A stretch of DNA of 64,000 nucleotides from positions 5,412,162 to 5,476,161 of the forward strand of contig NW_004624748.1 of assembly GCF_000247695.1 (NCBI RefSeq), written 5' to 3'. The notes beneath the pieces were generated by a model that saw only the letters and a list, made by a program, of their open reading frames with translations, was not told the origin of the DNA and did not search any database. The DNA comes from Heterocephalus glaber. Its lineage: Eukaryota; Chordata; Mammalia; Rodentia; Bathyergidae. The position numbers were made by a program, and so were the translations under genes. Shown piece after piece: positions 26,101 to 41,100 of the stretch (positions are counted from its first letter, which is position 1; every line of letters begins with the position of its first letter).

Positions 26101-29100
26101 GTGTAATTTGCCAACAAAAGTTGCAAATAAAATAGTATTCCATTAATAAACTTTTCTTTAGCATTTACCAAATGTCAAATATCATACTAAGTTTCATATG
26201 CATTATTTCATTTACTCAATCCTTGAAACAACTTAGAGAGTAGTACTATTATTATCCCCATTTTATAGATAAGGAAACTGAGGCCAAGAGAGATTAACTT
26301 GATCAAGATCACAGAGCTAGTAAGTAACATAGCCAGGGTTCAAGCCTAGGTTGCTTGCTTCCAAGCCCATAAGTCTTTCTGCTTTACCATGCCACCTCCC
26401 TACACTGTTCTTTTTTTATTTTTTGCTGTTGTTTTGCTTTGCTTTATTTAGACAAGGTCTCACTTTATAGATCAGACTGGTTTTGAATTCACTACGTAGT
26501 CCTTCCTGTCTTAGCTTCCCAAGTGCTGGGATTACAGGTGTGCACTACCATACTTACCTGGTGTAACTGTTACTGAATTCTTCACAAAGTGGAGAACCAG
26601 ATTCTAAGCCAAAAGGCTGCTAAGCATTCACATAAGCACAAATGAGAATTCCAGTCAGAGGCCAGACCCATGCGAGGTGCTAGCAATAGCTGTAAACCAG
26701 AACCCCTGGCCCCATGTACCTTTTATGAGGAGCAGTTAAGAGTCTGGAGACTGGACATGACTTTAACTATAAGTGTCACAGATGATGGGTACAGAATGCT
26801 ACGGGAATTTCTGCCAGAGGAACCTATTCTAATAGGAGATGACAGTTGGGGAACGGATAAGTAGAGTCAAGAGGTATTTTGAAGATGGTATCCACAGCAC
26901 TAGATAATCACTATGTCCTGCAGTATCAGAGAGTAAAATAGTGACCACTGTGAAGGAGCAGGTTAGCAGAAAAGGTTACCTGATTTATTACTTAGGTTGA
27001 ATTTGAAGAACTTACAAAACACTGAAACAAATAGTCAAATTACTTGCTCTATAGTCCACTGAAACAAAATTTAGGTTCATATTTCAGTCAGCTATATATT
27101 ACTTCACCTATTTTTTCAGTAGGGCTCCTAGAAAATTTAGTCATAAGTGTAGCTTGTCTTTAATTTCTACTGGTTAGTGGTGTGCCAGGGTACTGCTGTG
27201 TACTGCCAAAGGATAAAGTGTATGCTTTTCACATGGTCTACAATGACCCTCATGGTCCAGTATAATTTTTTTTCCAGTACCGGCAATCAAACTCAGGACC
27301 TTTTGCTTGCCAGGCACAGCACCACTGAGCTAAACCCCTGGCTCCCAGTACAATTTTTGACCACTCTACTTGACACAGGACTCTGGACCCCAATATGCCA
27401 CATCACTGTCATTTCCCATATTCTCTCTCTCACCTTCTACCTTTGGATGTTATCCTCCTAATTTTCCTAGCTTGCTCTGAATTCCTACTCATTCTTCAAG
27501 ATTAATAGCCCTCTACAACCTCCTAGAACATGTCACTCATTTCTTCAAGGAGAGTAGGGGTCCTCTACCTTCTCACAGTGCCAATTACAATTTCACTTAT
27601 AGAGAAGTCTCTTTTTTATTTCTCTATCATAAGATATGAGGCCACAAAAGGCAGAATATGTAATCTTTAAATTTCTAATGCTCACTGTGGCACAGTCCCT
27701 AACCGATAGGTATTTAATAAATGTTTGCTAAATGGATGAATCTATTTAAAAAACTGTTGAGGGAATGAGCAAATATCTATGAACTTAATAAATGCACTAA
27801 TACAAAAACATTAATCTCAACAGTTCAAAAATTGCAATCTACTGCCAGGCCTGGTATAGGGTACAGCAACCGTCTAGTGTTGTGGATACCACCTTCAAAA
27901 TACCTCTTGACCCTACTTATCTGTCCCCCAGCCTGGGCAACACAACAAGACTTCATCTCAAAAAAATAAAAGAAAACAAAAATGCAATTCACTGAAGTAT
28001 GAACAATATTTAAACAAAAATCCAGGTTAAATATTTAAAGATTTTTTTTGTATATCCTTTTATTGGTACATTTTAGGTGTACAATATAATGACATTCATC
28101 ATTGGAGATATACAGCTTTATATACTCTCTTGGTAAAGAATTATTTTCATACTTACAGATTTCTCTTCTGCCCAAATGACTGCTCCAACTCCTGTTTTAT
28201 GATCCTCTGCAAAATAAGATACTGAAGTCAGTAACAATCAATGATCTGTTTGTTAGTTTCAGAATTATTTTTTCCAAAAGTAGAGAAAACGTATTTTTGG
28301 AACATAAATAGCAATTCTTGATATCTTCACCCATTGTATGAAAGTGTTAAGTACTTCTAAGTATGGGATATGGGAACTAGGTACCAAATAAGTAGACAAG
28401 GTCACTGCCCACCCTGTCACTCATAATGTACATGCAAAGACCAGTAACATGGCAGGAGCTACAGTCAGATCAATTCAAAGCAGTAGCCAGAACTAAGTAC
28501 AACCTCACTGACTCTCCACTAGCATATCAGTTGCTAAATGACTATTTCTGTTTTTGTTTTTTTGTTTCTTGAGACAGGGTCTTACCATGTAGTCCTTAAA
28601 CTTGCAACAACCCTCCTGCCTCAGCCTCCCAAGACTAGGATTACAGGTGTGTGCCACTACGCCTATTTCTTTGTTGAAAATAAATTTTATTTTATTTTAA
28701 ATGACTATTTCTAGTAGTTGATGAAATTGAATTTTTTTTAAAAGTTTCTGAACGAATGGATTTAGTGCAATAACCATTCACAACAATCAAATATGTCTCT
28801 CATTTCTTACACTCTAACCATGTAAAATACATTTTATGGAAATGTTCTTGCTAAGAAATAAGTTCAAACTTCTAATACAAACATTAAGTGTTATGAACTT
28901 TCATATCTATTGCTGAATGGTACATGCAGGGAATTTTGACCTAAACAAAATGCTGCCCTATGACCTTCATAATTTACTGTGAGGGGGAAAAGACACCAAG
29001 TCAGTCTCATAGCATGCTTACTTCTAAGTCAAGTGGCAGTAGTTCTAGACATAAGATTATAGTTCCCCCGCAGAGCCAAAACATTTGCAACAAGTAAAAC

Positions 29101-32100
29101 TATACTTCTAGAAACAATCTGAAACAGAAATTTTTAAAAAAACAAAACAAAATAAAAATTCTACATATTAAGTATCTACTTTTCCTGAGTTTCAAATTTC
29201 AAAGGCAAATATACACTAATTATGAAAACCTCAGTATATGAAAATTATAAGGAACTAATGTGGTTAAGTAGGTATATTTACATAAAGAAAATAAAAGTCA
29301 TCTGTGAATTTACCCTAGGGCATTTTCATACTGGTGAGGATTAAGTGAAATTGCTGTTTACCTCTACAATTTCCTAAAAGTAAATCCTTCAAAGGATAAC
29401 ATATAACATATGTATTTCTTTTTTTTTGGTAGTGGGGATCGAACTCAGGAGCTTGCGCTTGCAAGGCAGGCGCGGCACCACTGAGCTAAATCCTGGCCCC
29501 CAAATGATATGTAAATACCAACTTTTCCAGTAAAAGTACAAAGAAAGTTTGTGCTACTATTGTATTAAAAACTAGAATTAACCTATCAATAAGTTCATTT
29601 TTAAAAAGTTACGATAATGCAAGGAAGTTTTCCATCTTCAGTTCAAGCATGCTCAGGATTTCAATACATACTACAAAGCATTTGTATAAATTTTTTTACC
29701 CAAAGATAAAGCAGCTAAAATTTTCATTTCTAGATAAGAAAACACAGAGAAATTAAGAGACTAAGATTTAGCCCCCCAGGCTTTCTTCCACCTCTTGCTT
29801 TGACATTAAGAATTCCATAATAAAGATTTGCATTCACTAAGTGCCCCAGTGTGCCAAGATTATGAGAAGCTGAATGTTCAATGGTGAGGGAAACATTGGT
29901 CCCACCCTCACGTAACTTACAGCTGGATGGGGTGGGAGAACAGTGATGAGGAAACATTACATGTGTGCTGTGTTCTGAAGTTGAACATGATCCTGAGGGA
30001 CAGATTATACAGGACAACTGGCTTCTGTAGTGTGGAGGGAAAGAGATTTTGGTGTAAACAAGATTTTGTTTCTTCCTACACCTTTAGAATTGGACACGCA
30101 GGGAAAAGATATAAATCAATGGCTTTATGCTCAATTTCCAAGGCAAGTGGTAGAAATTATAAACATTAAATTGTATTTGCCCACAAAACCAAAAGTTTAG
30201 TAAAGTTGTACTCAATATGTGTATAAATCAGAAAGGAAAAAGATGAAAAACTAAAATATAAATCGTTCATATTGAATCTACTTTTCCTACAACAATCCTA
30301 AATTTTTTTGTATTATGTTTTTAGTCTCAGGAACCACTTTTTCTGTTTTTCTGGGGACAGGCTAAACCTTGTCAGATGTGTTTTTGCATCAGCAGACATC
30401 TCTACTGCCTAGCAAAGGTTAGCTACACCAAGGGAATATTCATTACTACCTCTCCTTTCAAACAAGGATAACTTTTTATCCATATAAAAGAGCCAATTTC
30501 ACCTTAGCCCCAAGTCTAGTGACATGTTATTTTTCAAAAATCTTTTTACATCTGTTAATTCTTACAAAAACAGCTCCCCATGATCTGGTTATTCATTGGG
30601 TTTTCTCTGTACAACTGTGAAGGAAAAGTGGTCAGAAATGACCACTTCTGGGCCAATTCCTGGGTTCTTTGATCACTGGAAGTCAGAGGTCTCGTTAGCC
30701 CATGGTTCTGGAACACAGGGATGTCTATTTTAGCCCCCCATCCTCTGTCACAACAGTGACCACATGTTCCACAGACCACCTGAATCCAAACTGCTGGATG
30801 CTTGTTTAAAAAGCCATACTACTGGTTCCCACGGGGACCCCTAAATCAACCTGAGAAAGGCTCAGGAATCTGCATTTCTCAGAGCTCACCCCTGAATCTT
30901 AATCACACTAAAAACCAGTGAGTTATGCTTTCAAACAATTAACATTGGCTGCTTCATCCTACTTTCATCACCAACTCTGCAGTCCAGGAGGAAGGTATAC
31001 TATTTTAACTTTGGAAAGCGCCTCATCTAATGGGAAAACAGGATGCAAAAAGAGATCAAAACAACACTTAAGTCAGGTAGACATGATGGGATGCCCGCTA
31101 ATCTTCTCCCCCTAAGCATCTAAACATATTTGTCACTTTGTTGCTACCTTTAATTATTCTAGAAACATATTTTTAACAATATCTCTGTGGATCCTCTTTA
31201 TTTATCATTCAAAAAATTTGTTTTGGAACTCTGTTGCTAGAGGTTTTAGAATTCATTTTAATAACATATTTTAAATGTAATGGTTTCATGAAATGATATC
31301 TTCATCTATTAATAAGGGAAAAATAGGGCCAAGGATTTAGCTCAGTGGTCCTGCCGCCTGCCTCGCAAGCACAAGATCCCGAGTTCAATCCCTGGTACAA
31401 AATAATAAAATAATAATAATAATAATGGAAAAATACAGTTATCAAATCAAACTGAATACAATCATACCTTGGTACACAAGTGTTTTGAAAGCTGGACAAA
31501 TCTGATACTCATTGCATTTTGATGTGACACTTTTGTCCCAGTATTTGTCCTTTGTTTGGTAGTAGATGCTCAAGCTAGAGCTTGTCGGTGTTGATTCTCT
31601 CTTGACTGGCTGCCTATTTCAGCCAAAAGAAATCTGTTTGGTACTTGTAGTTTGTCTCCAGAAACCAATTAATGGGGTGTACCAAGATACCACTGTAGTG
31701 TGAAATTAAAAACTTGAGTAATTGGAAATACTTTATATCATAGGATATCCACGGGGCTGGCTGGTCTCCAATGTTAAACAAGATATGTATAGAAATCACC
31801 TAGCTTAGCGTCTGACACAATAGTGCTCAATAAATTATCATTATTATTATCAATGAAGAATTATAGACACCAAGTCCCTTATTTGGAATCCTTTGTATCA
31901 ACTTTTTTTAATAGTCTGATGCAGTGATTTACATCCAATCCTGAACCAAATTGCTACTCATAGCATCCCTTTTTTGGCATATTAAAGCTTTAGTAACATC
32001 TCTCTCTCTAATTATAATAGCATTGGCTTTATGTAAAAATAGAGAAGACCATAGGAAAAGACTGGAAATCCAAAATAGACCCAAGTTCACACAGTGAACT

Positions 32101-35100
32101 GTGGGGTGCTTGGAATTTAGCTCATTGGTAGAGCACTTGCCTAATGTGTAAGGCCTGGGTTTGATCCCCAGCACCACCAAAAATGAGGAAAAAATGTATT
32201 TTTAAGTACTCTGCTTAGTACAAATATTCACAAATTTTACTCCACATGTATTAATTTGTTTGACTACAGGTATTCTCCTAAATCTCACTAGGAATACTAT
32301 ATAACCAGTATATGCATCATATTACCTTCTTAAAGTCTGAAAAATTCTGAATTTCTTTTCATTTGGCCTCATGGGTTTTGGAATAAGAATTGTGGACCAT
32401 TTGTCTTTTGGTATAGATATCCATTCAACACACACTGATTAGTGCTAAGGAAAAAAATGATGATTAGGAGATGATTTCTTCCCTCAAAGAGCTCAGAGTG
32501 GAGTGGAGTGCAAATAGTTGAGTTGTATCCTATGCAGGATTTGAATCCCAGGCAAAAAATATCACCCATTGTAAAAAAACAACGCTTGAAAAATCTCTTA
32601 AATTGCCCATCAAGTGCATAAGCATAGCTTTATGTACAAAACTCTGAACAGTAATAGTAGACAAACTTATAATTCAAAATATATATAGTAGTATATCTAG
32701 TAAGATATACATATGCATATTTATATCTACACATACTGCAAACTGAACACTGGAATCACAGATGGAAAGATGAGATGGTCTGTGAGAATCAAGTTACTGA
32801 GATCAAGTAAAACAGCAAATGCACATCTCCCATCTTACTCTGGAACATAGGCAGAACTCTGCTGAATTCTGATTACCAAAGAGAAAACCTTTTTGTGGTT
32901 TTCTCCAGAATGGTTTACAGAAAATTTCTTTACAAAGCTGATATTGGCAAAGAGAATAATGTACAACCCACGATACAAGAAAATTTACACAGGACATGGT
33001 GGCACAAACCTGTAATCCCAGCACTCTGGGAGGCAGAGGCAGGATTACAAGTTCTAGCCCAGCCTGGGCAAGTTAGTGACTTATCAAGACCCTGTCTCAA
33101 AATTTTTTTAAAAAGGGGAGTGAGGGTTGGTAATGTAGCTCATTGTGAAAGCCCTTGGTCCACTCCATAGTGCTGTAAAAATATTTTTTTCATTAAATCA
33201 GGCTCATATACAATTGTTTGGGGTCATATAGTTCATACTTATACACTCTTTATAGAATTGAGTGATTATTAACACTGTTGAATGTCATAATACTTTGCAG
33301 GACTTAAACATCTTAGGCCTAGGCCACAGTTAAATAGCTCTGGGTGGAGGACTGAGCATCTTTTTCTTTTTTGGTATCAGGGATTGAACTAGACCTTGTG
33401 TTTGCGAGGCAGGCAGTGGCTCCACTGAGCTAAATTCCCAGCCCCTGAGCATCTTTTTATTAAAGTTTCCATGGTGATTCTTATATGCTGTCAGTTGAGA
33501 TCTTACATTCTACTGACTTTACTTTGAGGGGTTTGTTGTTGTTTGTTTGTAAAGAATACACTATAGACCGGTGGTACCTTCATAGAGATTTTCTGATTTT
33601 CCATCTCCTTCTTTTTTGGGATAATGATCTTACTCTACTTCTGTCCTGTCTGTATTTTTCCTACTTATTTCAAGGTTAAATGTTAAAAAGTGATTATGAT
33701 TCTACTTTCAAAAAAATTACACCTGGTAAGATGTGAAAATATTGTTCCATAATGAGAAATACAGATGCAATATTTTTAAACAATAAAGAATAGTCCCAAG
33801 TAATATTCTCCTTTTCCACATGTACAACTTAATACAATAAATAAAAATATTTAATTTCTCAGCTTGCTGATTGAGACATACCAGCAATTGGAAGAATCTA
33901 CAATACTCAGCATGCATTTACTTTGATATTCTTTAGTTATTTTGAATTTGTATTTTTAATTTTATAGATTTCCAAAAGTTTTTATTAAAGACATACAAAA
34001 TATTAAAGAATGAATAAAAAATAAATGACTTTAGTTTGCACTTTTCTTTTTATCCCATCTTTAGTGGAGGACTCAATGACCAGTGAAGTCCAAAGTGCAA
34101 GAAGCAGAAAGTAGGGCTTAGATAATCTGGCTCTGAATTATAAATTCAGTGCTGAATATAAGACCACTAGGAATCCCAAAACTGCTCAAAGTTTCCTACA
34201 CAGAATCTTACTAATTTCTCTACATTGTATGAGCAGCAAAACTTTAAATGAACTCTACCATAGATAAGACAAAACACCAGTTTACTACTGAGACAAATAC
34301 AACTGAACCAATCAGTCTCAATTTATGAACTAAGCATTTAACTCACCAGTTCGATATGCCAATAACCTGGCCTGAATCATGCAGTGCCTTGCAATTTCTT
34401 GTGGCAAACTTTGATTGTGACTTTCATTAGTCTGTTCTGGATTGCTACAGTAGAATCCGAAGTGTTTAAAGCTGGGGACACTGGAAGCTACTGTGGCCAA
34501 AAGTAGGATAAGGTCTTTCATGTTTTCCCTTAAATTGCTAAAGTATGGATTTTCACACAGGTTCTCCAGACCTATAGTCATCAGTATTTGCTTATGCTTT
34601 TCTTCATTTGAAACCAAAAAGACCATTTCATATTCTTTTATTCTTTCTTGTTTACATTCAGAATAAAAGTCAATGTTAGCATCTGGCACTGTTTTTGTAA
34701 TTTTTTGAATAAAGTCACATTTGTAAGAAGTCTCCTCTACAAACTGCACCATATAACACACCAAAGGCTGGAGTAACACACACACATGGGCTCGGCTGTT
34801 TGACTTCAATCTTTCCACTGCTTTGGCATCTAATTTTGCATCTTCAGAAGTAGAAGCCTCAGTAAGCAAGCTTATTTCTGGATCAGCAGGCCAATATGAA
34901 ATTCGGTTAACTCCAGCTGAAATACAAAATATGAAAGGTAATTATCTGATACATGCCAAATTTAGCTTTCTTGATAAATCCATCCCATTGCTGCAGTAAA
35001 TTAAGAGGCTCCAATATAATAAATGTCTACTATCAAGTCACCTATTACACAATCTCATGGTTGTTAAGTAACTACCCATTGGCCAAACCCAATCCATTGC

Positions 35101-38100
35101 CAGGTTTTATACAGCTCATGGGTTAAAAATGGACTTTTTTCTTTTTCTTTTGGTGGTGCTGGGGATTGAACAAAGGGCTTCATGCATGTGCAGCAAGTGC
35201 TCTATCACCAAGGTACATCCCCAACTCTACATTTTTAATAATTGGGAAAATCAAAAGAATATTTCATTACACATGAAATTATGAAAAATTCAAACTTCAG
35301 TGTCCATAAATAGTTTTATGAGGACACACCCATTCAATTACACAGTCTTTAGCTACCTTTGCATGGCAGATTTGAATAGCTGCCACAGCCACTATATGGT
35401 CTGCAAAATCTAAAATGTTTACTATCTGGCCTTTTAAAGAAAAAGTTAACCAACCTCTGGTAGAGCCCATGGGAAAGCATTTGTAGAATCACTGATTTTG
35501 CTATGTGTAGTCTCAAAGCCCAGCACTGAAACTACATACCAGTACCTTCCATAGCACCATGGCTGCTGTTAGAATGTTACAGCCAACACTTGCTATTGCC
35601 TAGAGTCTTGTATCTGAAGTAAACAGTTCATCTCTGCATTAAAAATGTTCCTGTCTGTGATTCAAAACTTTTCTAGAAAGTCATTCTAAGAAATATTCTA
35701 AAGGGAGAGAAGTCAACATTCTTGAGGGTTTTATTTTATTGGCACTGGGGATTGAACCTGGGGCCTTCTCACTAACCTACATTGCCAGACTTTAAAAAAA
35801 AATTTTTTTTTTTAAATTTTGAGACAAGTTCTTGTTAAGTCACTAGTCAGAATTCTTTAAAATATTTTTTTTCAAAAAGCTAGATGACTAACACAGGGGA
35901 ATGATTAAACAAATTATTTTACTTTTCACCAAAATTGTCTACAAAGAAACTGTAAAATGGACAAATTGTTATGTGAGGTTGGAGTAATGGTGATAGGACA
36001 ATATTATTTTTGGTAGTAGTGGAGATTGAACCCAGGACCTTTGTGCTAAGCTACATCCCCAGTCCTTTATTTTTATTTTGAGACAAAGTCTCACTAAGTT
36101 GCTCAGTTTGGGCTCAAATGTGCAATTTTCTGCCTTAGCCTCCCAAGTGCTACGATTATAGGTGTGTGTCACCATGCCTGGCTAAATATTATTTTTAAAA
36201 AGCTTACAGGATTGAAAACAAAACAAACTAAAGAAACATTTTTCAATCAATGTGACAGAGGAAAAGTTGGTAATCTTTAATATACAGAAAAGATTTTAAT
36301 TCCTTGAGAATACATAGGAATTGAACAGTAATGTCTTAAGGGAGAGAAAAAGATATGAACAGACAATTCAAAAGAGAAATATAACTGGAAAACAAACATG
36401 AAAAAATAATTAGTATTTGAGGTTCAACAATAAAGATGCCTTATACATAAACACCCAGGAGTTTCTCAATGAATAGTTTACAACAGATATCTTTTTGTTA
36501 GTATCTCTTGTAATGTCAACTTCAATTTTATGATTATGCTCTGAAACAAATAGACAATCCACAGGGTGGTACACTCTTCTAAGTAATATATGAGCTAAAA
36601 CTTCTAAGTTAAACATATTTCCATCTACTCCCTGCTACACCTGAATCACTGTGTTTTGGACTGCAAAGCAGCTTTGAAGGCCTCAAAGCTCAGGTCAGAG
36701 TGTTTCCCCGGGCTGCATTTCATCTTCCCTCTCTTAAGAGTTCTTTATTTCCTAACCAGCAGTGATGGTAAACCTTTTATCTAAGCATCTTAGTTGTTCC
36801 CAGTAATCCTGATTCAAAAAAGAAGGGAAAGGCTACAGCGAGGTTCCAAGATTTTTTTTTTAGTACCGGGAATCGAACTTGGGACCTTGTGCTTGCAAGA
36901 CAGGTGGCAGCACCACTGATCCCTGGCCCCCAAGATTTTTTGATATTAGGATTCCTTTATATTCTTAAAAAAATTTTTTTTTCCAAAGACACTGTTTTGT
37001 TTTTGCTTTTGCAGTGCTGGGGATGGAACTCAGGTCAGGCTAGGCAAGTGCTCTATCACTGAGCTACCTTCAAGCCCTATACTTTTAAAATTTATTGAGG
37101 GAACCAAATAGCTTTCTTTCATGTGGACTATATTTATGTAGTAGAAAAGTAAAGCAAAATTTTAAAGTATTTATTAATCCATTTGAAATACCAATAAAGA
37201 GCCAATTATACATTAACATAAATAACAGCTTTATGAAAAGAAATTACTTAGAAAATAATGACAGAAGAATGGCTTTGTTTTACACTTTTACAGATATCTT
37301 TAATATTTGGCTTAATAGAAAACAGCTGAATTCTCAAATTTGCTTCTGCTTTCTATCTATTGCAATAGGTGTTTTCATTGATATATATGAAAAGTATACT
37401 GACTCATACAAACATGTAGTTTAAAAAGTATATAAAGAGCCATTTCAGATAATTGTAAATATTCTCTGATACTGTGTAAATATTTGACAAGGGATAGTTT
37501 CTTACAGGCTAGGTACAGTATGGGATCTGAAACCCTATCAACAAACTTTTTGTATTGTAATGCTTAAGTCCCCTGGTCTGTCTTACACTTAGAATGGCTC
37601 TTTTACTCAAGCACAATTTTGTAGCATCATGTATTAGTCATCTGGAAAACAATGACGTACTAATTTTACAGTATAAAAAAAATCATTAATATCACCACCA
37701 ATCTCATCAAAAGAATATAAATATTGGGAACCTGTCAAGCTTATAATGGCTTTCAAATATTCTAATTTTTACTCTGAAAGCTCCATTTTTATCACTAATA
37801 ACAAATACTGCCAATTATTTTCCTAAAGTGACAGATCCACTTCATTTTTGAGGCAATGCCTACCAACTATCTAAATCTAAATTGCCATAGTTTGTTATTT
37901 CATGTTGTTCCTTGAAAAAATAGATCAGTTCAGTCTGCAACATAATCGCGTGTTTTTCCTTAAGACAATCTTCCTACTTAGGTTTGTAATAAAAGTGCTG
38001 TATAACCACCTCCTCCTTTTTGACACAGAATATTAAAACAAATGTGAAGCTGGGCATGGTGACACATGCCTGTAATCCTAGTACTTGGGACACTGAAGCA

Positions 38101-41100
38101 GGTGGATTGCTTCAAGTTCAAGGCCAGCCTGGGCTACATAGTGAGTTCAAGGCCAGCCTGAATTTCATAGTAAAACCTTGTCTCAAAAAAAAAAGTGTAC
38201 TGAAGGGTTAGAATTTACTATTTTATCAAGTACATTTTTACATGAAACTGTTTTGTTGTTTTGTTTTGTTTTTCACTCTGAGTGCATTTAGAGCAGTGAC
38301 TACTAGTGGTTTGGTACCACTGCTTTGCTTCGTGTTACAGCACTGGTGGTTTACTCACCATTGTTTTGTTACTGTTATTGTGACTGTAGTATTATTTAGA
38401 AAACAGTGTTCACCTCATGGGCCATCAGGACACACTTTGAGAACCACTGTGCTAGGAAATGTTTGGTTTCATTGAGGTAATAGTGATTGTAACTCAAGTG
38501 ATTCAGCTACAGCATGGGTTCAATCATGCCCCTTCCCAACATAACTAAATAATATGTAGGCCTAAACTAACGGGGCAATTTCATTTATGTACAGGTCTAA
38601 CACCAACATAAATGTATTTCCAGTTTAGGTCCTTCCTGATTTTCCAGACTTCATTTTCTCTCTTGCTAGATTGAAATGCCTTACAGATACCAAGAAGCAG
38701 TGTGACCTGAACTCCCTACTCTTCTAATTTTTAGCTCAAAGGTGATTAAGATACTTTCAGCATGGGCAGCTTAGGGTAAAATACAACCATTTCTTAATCA
38801 TTTTTCTTCTGTGACTAGAACAGATCAACAAATGTTTTGGTTCTTTCACATTCTTTCCTTTCTATATTAATACTTCCATCTGAATCCTATTTTATACCCT
38901 AATGCAATAGTCTACTAATTAAGCTCTCAATTTCTAAGTTCTCCCTGTGCCAATTCAGTAACAACAACAACAGAAATTATCAATCGCCGGGGATTTAGCT
39001 CAGTGGTGCTGCTGCCTGCCTTGCAAGTGCAAGGTCCTGAGTTTGATCTCCAGTACCAAAAAAAGAAAAAAACCCTATCAATCATCTTACATCCTGCTCA
39101 AAAATCTTCAGTGGCTCTACATTACCTATGATAGGACTTGGAAGTCCACCAAACACAAGTGTGGCTGCCCAATCTGCCTGATTAACTGGGAAAAGGAAAA
39201 AAAGGCTGATGCCTCTATGATACCTATTTTATCTATTAGGAACTACAGAATTGAGTCACTGTCATAGATACCTGTCTGCTTGAAATGCTTGTTGTAGGCC
39301 GGGAAGCTTCTACTGCCTGGCTCTCTCCTGAAGCTTTACATGTAGTTCAACTCATAAACCTCAATACAAATATGATCAGTATTTATAAGACTTGGATGTA
39401 AATAAAAAATAGCTCTTCTGAAAAACAGGTCTAGGAACTCAGTTTCATAAGATAAAGCCCAAAGGCTATACAGCTTTTGAATTCTCTACTACAGCCTCAA
39501 TTTATCATTATAATCCATCTGCTTTTACTCTAAGAATAATCTTCCATTTCAAACACTAAACCTCACTCCTTACAACTGGATGATTCTAGGTGCACTGTTG
39601 CTCCCTGACAAGAAATATCTCCTCCTCTATTTACCAGAAACTTTAAGATCCAACTTAAGCCCCATTTTTTTTGTAACATGACAACCTGCAGGATCACTGT
39701 TCTTTCTGGGAGATCATGTATTACTCACAGTATGCCTCACTTATTTGGTACTAAATGGTGTGTTACATTAAGTTGTTCTTGTTCCCAAGTAACATGGGCT
39801 AGGAACCACATGAGCTTTTTGTCTTTTTTTTTTTCTTAAGCCATCATAGTGCTCATGTACAAGATACATATTTTGGAGTGATAGAATGGTCTGCACATGC
39901 ACCTGGTTGCAAAACAGAATCAAAAGCACAGAGAAACATACTGAGTACTATGTGAGTAGAGTGGATGGCTACACAATAAAAAATTGTGTTCCTTTCGGAA
40001 TAATGGAGTTGTCACTGGGGGAATGAATGTCCAATCAGGGTCTACAGTTTTCACAATGGAAATGAACAGAAATGATGTAAGCAACTTTCAGGCTGGATTT
40101 TGTTTGTTTCTTTCTTCTGTGGCATTGGGGATTAACCCACAGCCTCAAATATGCCACACAAGTGCTCTATCACTTAAGCTATATTCCTAGCATCCCCAGG
40201 CCAAGGTTTTAAGAAGGTGTGCCTTCTCTCCTCTTTCTTTCTCAGGCTGCCTCTGAATGCAGAGGACTCAAGCAAGGGTGCAGGGATGACAATACCAGTA
40301 AGATAGAATATGCTTGGGTTCGTGACTCAATCACATGAAGAAAAGCTGCCTGCTGCTTAGCAGCACCTACATTAGACTATTACAGGGGTGATACCTACTA
40401 TATTAAACCACTGAAATTCTGGGATTTCTTTGAGATAGTAGCTAGCTTTAGTATGCTAATTCACTGAGGGTACTTACCTGATTAATGGGCAGAGCTGAGA
40501 CCAAAATCTGAGACCATGTTTTCTAACTCTTCCTCTTACAGAGTGTCAAATTTGTCTTCACACATGTGTTTATATTTCCAAATTATCTCTGTGTTCCTCT
40601 GTTTGCTCTTAGATAAAAGCTTTTAATCCCCAACAAAGCCTTATCTGTACTTACCATTTACAATCATTTTCAAACACGCAGAACATGGTTTTCTGGAAAA
40701 ATAAAGATCACAGTTTTTCAGCCTTGACCCATGTTTAATTAGAGCAATTTGCCCAGCATGTAAATCTTCACTAGAACAATGGAGACCAACAATTTTCATG
40801 TTTTTCACCACTACAAGACCAGTTTTCTTCACCTAGATTAAGATACAAAATATTAAGTTATTAATTATAACATCTCATAATATCATGAATAATTCTTTAA
40901 TAAAATGAAATCTTTAGTTCTCTGTGGGTATATAATTATCTAAACAGAGTTTGTACAGATGTTCATATCTCATTAGATCTAAAAGACTATCTTACACTTT
41001 TGTGCTGACTTTAGATGAGAAATTTTCCAGACCAAGGCTCTACTAACCCAACAACTGTGTAATTAATTAGCGTTACTTGGTTCTAGTGGAAGATGAATAC

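Noticed and set aside
37095..37424. 109-codon open frame
   Set aside because: Lies in old L1-derived AT-rich sequence.
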